A stretch of DNA of 15,167 bases from Phoronis ovalis (lineage: Eukaryota > Phoronida > Phoronidae), in the NCBI GenBank assembly GCA_028565635.1, contig JAOXYB010028811.1:1-15167 (forward strand), given 5' to 3'. Positions 10,501-15,167 of the stretch are shown piece by piece. How positions within the stretch are numbered: position 1 is the first letter of the stretch; the number at the start of each line of letters is the position of its first letter. The notes beneath the pieces were generated by a model. That model worked only from the letters and a program-made list of their open reading frames with translations, was not told the origin of the DNA and made no database searches. Both the position numbers and the translations under genes were made by a program.

Positions 10501-10584
10501 TGTACCAGACAAAATGTATATCTGTACCTGTTGTTGATTCTGGCCTTCGAGCTTCCTTCTGTACCTCCAGAACTGATGACGATG
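1379..10584 (-). CDS. Multi-domain Death/DED adaptor-like gene (ten exons, 5' end uncertain)
   Basis: Exons in transcript order: 10584-10528, 10355-10308, 9812-9695, 9499-9354, 8901-8671, 7672-7436, 3528-3423, 3147-2963, 2100-1971, 1565-1379. All nine junctions use GT..AG and keep one open frame of 480 residues, ending in TAA at 1379-1381. Residues (from the first full codon): linker 1-35, DED-like domain about 39-122, Death domain 1 about 125-197, Death domain 2 about 203-272, DED about 290-372, DED about 385-476. DED and Death domains are six-helix bundles that pair homotypically in cytosolic apoptosis and immune complexes. An adaptor role is inferred, because no enzymatic domain is seen. 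The 3.9 kb intron between exons 6 and 7 is far longer than the others, so two adjacent genes remain possible. The order DED-DD-DD-DED-DED matches no named protein I recognise. Confidence 0.72.
1971..2100 (-). CDS. Exon 9: first half of DED 3
   Basis: The acceptor is CCTTGTTTCAG and the donor GAA|GTAAGC. Two leading bases, 42 codons and two trailing bases follow the same phase pattern as exon 7. The peptide includes IEERKNEIHLRLLLQIKN (helix 1), then LSWTEFKDIKHLCQAYL (helix 2), a textbook DED start. Helix 1 is longer and more leucine-rich than in DED 2. The split Lys codon joins exon 10. The acceptor has a good pyrimidine tract and the donor is near consensus. Confidence 0.83.
2453..2576 (-). 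repeat. 125-base inverted repeat, left copy
   Basis: This segment matches the reverse complement of 15041-15167 along its length. The first 25 bases (2453-2477) are identical, and mismatches plus a few indels are scattered through the rest. In minus orientation it ends with AATAAA followed by AGATAATCATGTCTCAT. Similarity fades beyond about 2576. The pair could be the 3' ends of duplicated transcripts or two copies of a short retroelement. Confidence 0.85.
2469..2474 (-). terminator. Polyadenylation signal AATAAA for a short DED-2 isoform
   Basis: AATAAA on the minus strand lies about 450 bases after the read-through stop at 2925-2927 and inside the intron between exons 8 and 9. Use of this site would end the transcript after DED 2. 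The signal is part of a 125-base segment repeated at the far end of the window, so it may instead belong to a mobile or duplicated sequence. Confidence 0.4.
2963..3147 (-). CDS. Exon 8: second half of DED 2, with optional read-through end
   Basis: The acceptor is ATATGTTTTAG, one leading base completes Gln, and 61 codons follow. The peptide carries IHTFGELVDNLASRG (helix 4), EVSWRCGGYSKLLYLFET (helix 5) and LIIDLIKKCEREV (helix 6), which together give a DED second half. The canonical RxDL is altered to TRLPL. With the donor AAAAAG|GTATGG the exon ends at 2963 in phase 1 and joins exon 9. Without splicing, the frame adds a short tail ending SEHNVLD and stops at 2925-2927. The domain is strongly similar to exon 10, evidence of a recent DED duplication. 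Confidence 0.82.
3423..3528 (-). CDS. Exon 7: first half of DED 2
   Basis: The acceptor is TTATTACAG and the donor GCA|GTAAGT. Two leading bases, 34 codons and two trailing bases give phase 1 in and phase 2 out. The peptide has MSDIGISLRRAHFEDIKYL followed by CKAYL, the classical DED helix 1 to helix 2 pattern '(L)-x-x-x-DLKxLCKxYL'. It aligns directly with exon 9 (FKDIKHLCQAYL). The stretch before helix 1 (SSAETHAK) is probably linker. It is separated from the previous exon by 3.9 kb, so its membership in the same gene rests on phase and domain logic. Confidence 0.8.
3700..3830. repeat. Interspersed repeat of the TGACCTT/GACC type, copy 1
   Basis: This is a degenerate copy containing ATGACCTTTTGACTCCAAGG, a middle section with CCCTGGGGATTTTAATCAT, and an end GACTACGAGATATAGCTTAG. 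It aligns in order with 3955-4092. Similar elements are widespread in marine invertebrate genomes (general knowledge, family not named). Confidence 0.65.
3955..4092. repeat. Interspersed repeat of the TGACCTT/GACC type, copy 2
   Basis: The better-preserved copy contains TTGACCTTCGACCTCGAAAT, ATCTCATGGTCAACAATAGC and a conserved end CCGTCTTCGAGATTTAGCTT. It has the same orientation as copy 1, about 255 bases away, so the pair is either a local duplication or two independent insertions. An open frame that overlaps it on the minus strand is incidental. Confidence 0.65.
5102..5380 (+). CDS. Putative last exon of an unrecognised plus-strand gene
   Basis: There are 92 sense codons and TAG, beginning exactly after the acceptor-like AACTTTTATTCTAG, which is preceded by a stop in frame, so an exon starting here is in phase 0. 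The stretch is less AT-rich than its surroundings and has mixed, coding-like codon use. Recognisable pieces are GRDNSYLDVTRNHVEG, LILSSSEDVPFTENIIPHRK and the end NIPNEPLYELARGRW. I do not recognise the family. AATAAA follows about 200 bases downstream. It lies in the 3.9 kb intron of the minus-strand gene, so it would be nested and antisense. I could not find its upstream exons, and a retroposed fragment is an alternative. Confidence 0.4.
   Translation, partial: TRVDFQKTLALSRNAKTCSVISGQTRNGTSAGRDNSYLDVTRNHVEGVKPKLILSSSEDVPFTENIIPHRKCVVQLGNIPNEPLYELARGRW
5576..5581 (+). terminator. Polyadenylation signal AATAAA downstream of the plus-strand exon
   Basis: AATAAA lies 196 bases after the stop of the open stretch at 5102-5380, at a normal spacing for a short 3' UTR, and a GT-rich tract begins about 110 bases later. 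It supports reading the exon as terminal. The hexamer is common by chance in DNA this AT-rich. Confidence 0.35.
5689..5737. repeat. GT microsatellite, interrupted
   Basis: A GT dinucleotide tract is broken by TTT and by GCGATATATG, leaving two GT runs. It is typical of animal intronic DNA and likely length-polymorphic. Confidence 0.95.
7436..7672 (-). CDS. Exon 6: Death domain 2
   Basis: This 237-base exon is again a single-exon Death domain bounded by phase-1 introns (acceptor AATTTCAG, donor AACAG|GTAATC). The peptide shows LWDKGKRLLGGEWKALGRNL (helices 1-2, with the 'LGGEWKALGRNL' core), YKQLDEFSIKY (helix 3), LRNFFMLVDWF (helix 4, a variant of 'LLxxW') and ETMVKWATLRKAS (helix 5). It fits the Death-domain family more closely than its neighbour and is clearly divergent from it. 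The tail SECLTPQT acts as a linker. Reading through the donor would reach a stop at 7425, so this exon could also be the end of a shorter product. Confidence 0.88.
7892..7924. repeat. 33-base exact direct repeat, first copy
   Basis: It starts GTTGATTTACCTATCGTATA and ends CATGTTAAC, and is identical to 8235-8267. The flanks are unrelated on both sides. It lies in the intron between the two Death-domain exons. Confidence 0.95.
8235..8267. repeat. 33-base exact direct repeat, second copy
   Basis: This is the second identical copy, starting 343 bases after the first. The 310 bases between the copies have no homology I can recognise. On the minus strand each copy contains ATG followed by a donor-like ATAG|GTAAATC, probably coincidental. 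Confidence 0.95.
8671..8901 (-). CDS. Exon 5: Death domain 1
   Basis: This 231-base exon carries a whole domain between two phase-1 introns (acceptor GTTTGCAG, donor AAAGG|GTAAGT). Landmarks of a Death domain in order are: LLRELGDDWVIVALHLGM (helices 1-2, with the usual 'LG-x-x-W' core), RSSLVELDA (helix 3), TKLLMQWLRSC (helix 4, with the conserved 'LxxWL'), SQLIKLKMAF (helix 5) and the closing RQDLVNML (helix 6). The loop between helices 3 and 4 is short. Death domains oligomerise with other Death domains in receptor and adaptor complexes. If unspliced, the frame stops two codons past the donor. Confidence 0.85.
9354..9499 (-). CDS. Exon 4: second half of DED-like domain 1
   Basis: The acceptor is TATTCTGTAG and the donor CATCAG|GTTTGT. 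One leading base completes a Ser codon with exon 3, followed by 48 codons and one trailing base. The peptide includes VHNIYQLLEHCERGG (helix 4), a short loop, NYDALAGCGL and a last helix QKDSQHILEAS. The pattern 'LLE-x(4)-GGL-x(4)-NYD-x-L' is what the second half of a DED looks like. The RxDL motif of canonical DEDs is not present, since the equivalent stretch reads QKDSQ. It is unusually rich in cysteine for this small domain. The following exon is joined through a split Val codon. Confidence 0.65.
9695..9812 (-). CDS. Exon 3: first half of DED-like domain 1
   Basis: The acceptor is ATTTCAG and the donor CAG|GTATTT. The exon has two leading bases, 38 codons and two trailing bases, so it enters in phase 1 and leaves in phase 2. 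The product contains NKMLRKLHAKF (helix 1) and TTDDFKKVIEAITRKC (helix 2), amphipathic helices arranged as in the first half of a Death effector domain. The phase-2 break after helix 2 falls at the position where the two C-terminal DEDs of this gene are also split. That shared break is the best reason to call it DED-like, because sequence identity with the other two is low. A CARD-type or divergent Death-fold domain is an alternative. Confidence 0.65.
10308..10355 (-). CDS. Exon 2: acidic/polar linker mini-exon
   Basis: This 48-base exon has an acceptor after TTGTTTAAAG and a donor CAG|GTATGTG. Two leading bases, 15 codons and one trailing base give FEEYGDGNTANQSAT, flanked by split Asp codons at both ends. 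It is low-complexity and carries no recognisable domain, so it probably tethers the N terminus to the first DED-like domain. Both neighbours begin with the same Asp-Phe-Glu signature (DFEEY here, DFEPI in the next exon), which suggests that the junctions arose by exon duplication. It is supported mainly by good splice sites and perfect phase compatibility on both sides. Confidence 0.55.
10528..10584 (-). CDS. Exon 1 of the assembled set: linker mini-exon
   Basis: This 57-base exon has two leading bases, 18 codons and one trailing base. The acceptor follows a T-rich tract ending TTTCAAG, and a TACTAAT branch-point-like motif lies about 50 bases upstream. The donor is CAG|GTACAG. It encodes SSSVLEVQKEARRPESTT, a polar stretch without a fold, which joins the next exon through a split GAT (Asp) codon. 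There is no ATG in this frame, so an upstream exon would be needed, and I could not find one in 10632-15167. A competing reading of the same DNA starts at the ATG at 10629-10631 in another frame and leaves at an earlier donor (exon end 10565). See the separate entry. Confidence 0.5.
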
Positions 10585-10631
10585 CTTGAAATAAATACAA
10601 AAAATACAACCTGCACGTAGGTACACGCCAT
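10565..10631 (-). CDS. Alternative first exon with hydrophobic N-terminal leader
   Basis: The ATG at 10631-10629 sits in ACAATGG, a favourable context with A at -3 and G at +4. It opens 22 codons beginning MACTYVQ, followed by a hydrophobic run (VVFFVFISSIVI) and SSG. The donor GGAG|GTACAG leaves one base, which is the phase needed to join the exon at 10355 in frame (Gly, then Asp-Phe-Glu). This would give the adaptor a signal peptide or signal anchor, unusual for DED proteins. Caution: the hydrophobic codons are the same T-rich tract that would serve as the polypyrimidine tract of the acceptor at 10585, so the leader may be coincidental. The two readings exclude each other in one transcript. 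Confidence 0.3.
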
Positions 10632-13191
10632 TGTTAAATATCATTAGTATTTAATTTGGCGTGATTGACTGTATAAGCATTATTGCGCATTAGGATGGCA
10701 TGCAATTTACACTTGATTTAAGCCATCAGAAAATCCAATATTTATAGCTTCAAACTAGCGAACAATAACAAGATTTCTTATGTGTAATAAAGCGCATAAT
10801 AACAGTGCGAATTATCTGATTAAATGTATTATTTCACCTCTGTATTGTCCACCATGGGATGAAATACATTTTCCGTTATGTTACTCACCCCTGTATACCT
10901 ACAACTAATTTCAACAAAGTGCCCTAGTAGTGTTCGAATGTTTTGTAAATGTAATGACTTTATAATACACAACAAAATAATAACACACATGAAAAGAAAC
11001 TGGGCGTTGTATGAAAATCAGCATAACTTCGGATAAAATAATATATTGCTACAGAAATGACGTTTGCTTTTGTATAGGAAAAAAAACTGTGAGCGTTTTA
11101 AAACGAAAGGTTATTTGCAGTCTGGTTTGTAATCTATTTCCATAAAGTCATGCTCTTGAATGTTCAAATCCTCTATCTGCAATGCAACGTTACTTTGCAA
11201 TCAGAGCCTTTGCCAACATTTACATTTGCCAAATTGTGAGCATGTTTTATTTTAAAACATATCATTGAAAGACTGGAACTATGAAGAAATCAAATATGTA
11301 ACTCAGGAGGAAAAATGAAAGACAATTTTCGTCCGCAGTTTATCGAAGTAGGAATTTAAGAGAATACTAATATAAACAAGCACATGCAAACATTGTTGCT
11401 TGTTTTCATAATCTAAGTGTCGATAGTTTCATAATGAAAAACCTACATTGGATACTAAACTACTAAATAAGGCATACTTCACATTAGTCTTAGAATGATC
11501 CTCGTTTCAAAATATATTACTAAATTGATGCAACATATTAATTAATTGCATGATGCACTATAATGTCACATGGAAACTTTTTGACACTACGTATACATAC
11601 GCATTTTCAATGTCTGCTTTGTCACATTGTTTCGTAGTCAAAACATATCAAAAAGTGTAACCCAATATAGTACAGAATAGTGTTTGCATTGTATAGTGTA
11701 ATCTATACATGCAGCGGTGGCTGACTAAATGTTTAGCAAAATAATTAGTTCAAATAAATCTGTATAGTGCAGTAACGGTAATGTCTACAGTAAGGTATTG
11801 AAATATTAGTCACTTCTTGTGAAGTGTCGAGTACAATTACGAAATGAAAAAGAAACAATTTCCCTAAGGGTACATATACATATGCAATTTGTGAGCATGT
11901 AAAGCATTATGCGATGACTTACTATTTCGAAATGATTCCAATAGTGTTAAAACGTTTAAGTTGGACAAATCAATTCGTTGTTCTATTTCAAAAACTTCAA
12001 TTAAATCTTAAACGTATTACATTTAAGAAAATGGCTTGTATAAGTGAAATGGAGCTGGTGCCTAAGCGCGTTGAAGAATAGTCAAGGATATATCCCAACG
12101 ATTAATGTATTCTACATGTTACATTGGAGAAGGTAAAGGTTATCTGATCGAAGACAGACATTTGTTATTTGCTTATACCTTACGATATATAAAAGAATGT
12201 AAGATAAACATGTGAGCAGCAGTAAAGTGGTAGTTTATAATAGCGAAAGTGTGCACAAGAATATGGAATTTATAAAGAATTTCAGTTATTTTATAAATTT
12301 GCTTTATGTTTTTCTAAAGTAACATAATGTAAACATCGTGCAGACTGCTAACATAGCAGCATAAAGATATAAGCTAAAAAGCACTTATTACTTATATGTT
12401 GTCAATTGCCAAGACTGGTGTGCTTGTAAACATTTGCCATCTAGAAGAAAAACGTTTGAAAGTTAGTTAAAATTGCTTAATTACTAAACAATTTCATGCT
12501 AAGTAATGTCAGGATTGTACGCTTTAATTCGACAGTCCTTGTCAGCTTTGCAGTGAGCTTACAAGCTCACCGTGTTTGTTATACCGTTTATTCCATCTGA
12601 ATGCATCACAAAGTAATGTTAATAATTCTATGCTAATCTATATACTGTAAATTAAATAAAATGTTAAATTAAATATTCCGTGAAAACTATGCTTTTTAAC
12701 CAGGCATGACTATCTGTCTCTTGGCGCTTATGAAGGTTGTGAATGGGTCCTCTGTCGCATATTTGAAAGTACAATGTTACAGGACGTACAATATCATATT
12801 TTATTGTACCATGAAGGTCAAGAAACAGTTACCTGCAGTGTTTCATCAAATGCAAATATAATTTACATAATCTCATTTAAACACCTTTATTTAAATATTC
12901 AACGCACTAAAACAATAGCTTTTATTTCCTTTTAATTTCCCTGCATATGTTATGGGTAACTGTAATCACACGTTCTTACAATAAAATAGATACGATTTGT
13001 AACATATACATTGTAGGAACGTAAAATGTGGTTGCCGGAACAGTTTTTCCAACCATATCCTTCAAAACAGTCGACAGGTACTTCAGGCCTGGACGAATAC
13101 CTAAGATAACATTGATTTAACATATTTTGCTTTTGAGGTCACTAGATTTGCTGCTACGTTATCATATATATTTGAGCCAGTAAACTTCGTT

Positions 13192-13479
13192 TCACCAGCG
13201 AATGATTACTACTTCCTGAAATCCAACCCTAGTACAGATCATATCAATAATGACCTTTAATTTCCCATTAACAGTAAATTTGCAATTTCCAATTAATAAG
13301 GTGTGCTTGTGTTTTGGTGATTCCTCTAAATCGTCTTTAACTTTTGCTGCATCTAAATTTGCTTTTTTCCGTTTCCTGTTTTTGGGGGTCAACTCAAATA
13401 TATTACTGGTACCATGTGCGTGACTGTTTCTCGAAAAACTCTTAAAACCTTCCCATTTTAAATTTTTTACTGCTTTCCA
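13192..13479 (-). CDS. Open stretch, possible exon of unknown gene
   Basis: There are 95 sense codons and TGA without an ATG at the start. The frame opens just after a weak acceptor-like AATTAG. The peptide is basic in the middle (NRKRKKANLDAAKVKDDLEE) and continues KHTLLIGNCKFTVNGKLKV, which reads more like real protein than most open frames here. I recognise no family. A stop-free run of this length is expected about once by chance in a window of this size and composition, so this is weak. It is upstream of the DED/Death-domain gene on the same strand, but its possible donors do not give the phase 1 needed to join exon 10584-10528. Confidence 0.2.
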   Translation of the reverse strand, partial: WKAVKNLKWEGFKSFSRNSHAHGTSNIFELTPKNRKRKKANLDAAKVKDDLEESPKHKHTLLIGNCKFTVNGKLKVIIDMICTRVGFQEVVIIRW

Positions 13480-13856
13480 CTAATTGAAATGTTGGTAATA
13501 TCGTGGAATAGGTCCATTTGGACCTAATTAATTTTCAAATAACCTTCTGCCAAAAAGTAGGCCTTAGTACTGGTGATAGCAATTGAATTAGCCTATTATC
13601 AACGAAAGTAGTTCCTATTCTTCTTTAGCATAATTACTTTAGATATCTTAATCGGTCTGTAGAAATACAGTTACGCTAAATTTGAAAGTTATGCATGCAT
13701 CATTTAGCTAGTATTGGGTACTTGATCATACTGTGGATAGTCTAGGACAAGTTGCATGATGCTAACATGGAGCCCGGTGGTTACTTAGTGTATATTATCT
13801 ACTGTAGATGTGTCTCGTTTTGTCGTAATTTCAAGCTTCCAGGTATAACTTCAGGG

Positions 13857-13978
13857 TCCAGTTTTACAAAGCTTCGTACGAAGATTTTTTTAAGTGCGAC
13901 CAGTTTCACAAAGCATTCTTACGTACGAACGTTCTCAAATTTCTTCGTAAATCTACGAGTGATATAAGCCTCTTGTAA
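13857..13978. repeat. MITE-like segment rich in CGTACG/TACGAA motifs
   Basis: A compact segment has two related direct pieces, CCAGTTTTACAAAGC and CCAGTTTCACAAAGC, and repeated short palindromes (TTCGTACGAA, ACGTACG, TTCGTAAATCTACGA). The composition differs from the surrounding AT-rich DNA and resembles short non-autonomous elements of invertebrates. I cannot define its termini or a target-site duplication. Confidence 0.35.
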
Positions 13979-15040
13979 AATTTACGCAAGGGAGTAGAAA
14001 TAGCTGTATTGATAATAGTAAAATACTTAAATTAAGCGGCAATTGCAGTGCGAGCGTGTTTTTAACGATAGAGGATTTCCATTAGACATCTATAATTAAC
14101 GAGGAAATAATTATATACGCTGCAGGGTCCTTAAGTCTTCGTAACACAAGAAATATAATTCATTGACACAGTGTCAGCAGCAAGTCACGTACATTTCGGG
14201 GAATATTGAATGGCACACATTTTTTGACTTAAAGCGAAAGAGAATATTCGAAACACCAACTAAAATATATCTCTTTCGGTTCATAGAAATAATCTACGTA
14301 AAGATATTTTCAAAAAAAATAAATCACCAGTTTTTATTGCGGAAAACAATAACATCTCAGTACTAAACTTACCCATGTTTACTTTCTACCAAAAAATAAC
14401 ATACGTAGAATAAGGATAAAAACATTGTAATAATTACAAAAATCAACAATCTTAGTTTTAAACATGTAATTCTTCATACCCAATGCTTAATAACTAAAAT
14501 CAACAATACATAAACAAATCGGTTTTCAAATGCAATGCACAGCAGCTGCTTATGTTAGGGCAAAGTGTTCCATAACTATAGCAAGAAGAAATCATAAAAA
14601 CGGATAAGCTACTACTAATTTTAAAACTCATTGTTAAACTCGTAAAAGTCGAAGACGTGCTATTATATAACATATTCCTTACTACTGTTTTTTAAAAAGA
14701 AAAAACATAGTGTGAATCTGTCATTTGGGATTAGGAGCCTTTGAAAGTATGCGCCATTTTTGAATTTATGACAATTCTGAATATTTTTATAGCATCTATG
14801 CGAGGACCTCAATTTCGAGCGCAAATGCGATTTGTGCTCTAGTAGGCATGTTGTGCAACGAGTTCCCTATGCATATAATATACTTGTTATGCAAATTCAA
14901 TATTTCGAACAAATAAATAACACATTTTGCATTTTAAATTTCAATGGAAACAAGAGTTGAATGTTTATTCATAAACATAAACAATATCAACTGTTACAAT
15001 TGTGTTTCCAGTTTTTACCAGGAAAAGCCTAAACAATGTT

Positions 15041-15167
15041 CATATTGGCATAAGGATACAATTTATTTTCCCATCCACCTCAATAGTAACATTTTGCCTT
15101 CTAGTAAATAGACTAACTCTTCACGGAAAATTCTGTTCAGTCACAAATAAAGATAATCATGTCTCAT
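15041..15167 (+). repeat. 125-base inverted repeat, right copy (cut by window end)
   Basis: This is the plus-strand copy of the segment at 2453-2576, running into the last base of the window. It has AATAAA at 15146-15151, followed by the same AGATAATCATGTCTCAT. I see no DED-type coding exon upstream of it on the plus strand, so it does not look like the end of a second copy of the gene within the window. Confidence 0.85.

Larger units (their letters stand above)
10632..15040. other. Upstream AT-rich region; no confident gene
   Basis: About 4.4 kb without a convincing exon on either strand. It holds the weak open stretch at 13192-13479, the MITE-like segment at 13857-13978 and a small perfect inverted repeat, GTGAGCTT-AC-AAGCTCAC (12553-12570). 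The promoter and first exon of the DED/Death-domain gene should lie here or beyond the window unless the ATG at 10629-10631 is used. A TATAAA on the minus strand (10958-10963) is unconfirmed. Confidence 0.5.

Noticed and set aside
11161-11171. GTTCAAATCC, resembling a tRNA internal promoter box
   Set aside because: No matching A box or cloverleaf arms upstream.
12797-12870. Consensus donor CTGCAG|GTAACT on the minus strand as a possible upstream exon end
   Set aside because: The phase-1 frame needed to join exon 10584 is closed by stops directly before the donor.

Overview
The window reads as AT-rich nuclear DNA from an invertebrate animal. The genes are cut into short exons by GT..AG introns, intergenic and intronic sequence is long and AT-rich, and there is a GT microsatellite and a two-copy interspersed repeat of the TGACCTT..GACC type that is common in marine invertebrates. 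A mollusc or another lophotrochozoan is my best guess, from the repeat style and the DED/Death-domain content. No feature here proves the phylum, and no rRNA or tRNA gene is visible.

The main content is one minus-strand gene that I could assemble by hand from ten exons between 10584 and 1379. Nine successive splice junctions agree in phase, giving an open product of at least 480 residues (N terminus uncertain). Its layout is: short polar linker (two mini-exons), a DED-like domain, two Death domains (one exon each), two closely related Death effector domains (DEDs), stop. Each DED-like module is two exons split by a phase-2 intron at the same place, after the second helix, and each module or Death-domain exon is bounded by phase-1 introns. 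It therefore looks built from interchangeable phase-1 cassettes. Proteins with these domains act as cytosolic adaptors in apoptosis and innate immune signalling. No caspase, kinase, TIR or NACHT domain is visible here, so it looks like a pure adaptor or scaffold.

Two points remain open in this gene. The first is the N terminus: the most upstream exon I can place (10528-10584) has no ATG in its frame, but a well-placed ATG at 10629-10631 opens a second frame with a hydrophobic leader, which can also splice in frame to the rest. The second is the 3' end: the first of the two C-terminal DEDs can read through its donor to a stop at 2925-2927 and a polyadenylation signal at 2469-2474, giving a possible shorter isoform.

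On the plus strand, inside the 3.9 kb intron between the second Death domain and the second DED, an open stretch at 5102-5380 looks like the last exon of an unrecognised gene, followed by AATAAA at 5576-5581. The remaining sequence (1-1378, most of 3529-7435 and 10632-15167) is AT-rich and mostly featureless. It holds repeats, including a 125-base segment that occurs twice in opposite orientation (2453-2576 and 15041-15167), each copy ending in a polyadenylation signal.
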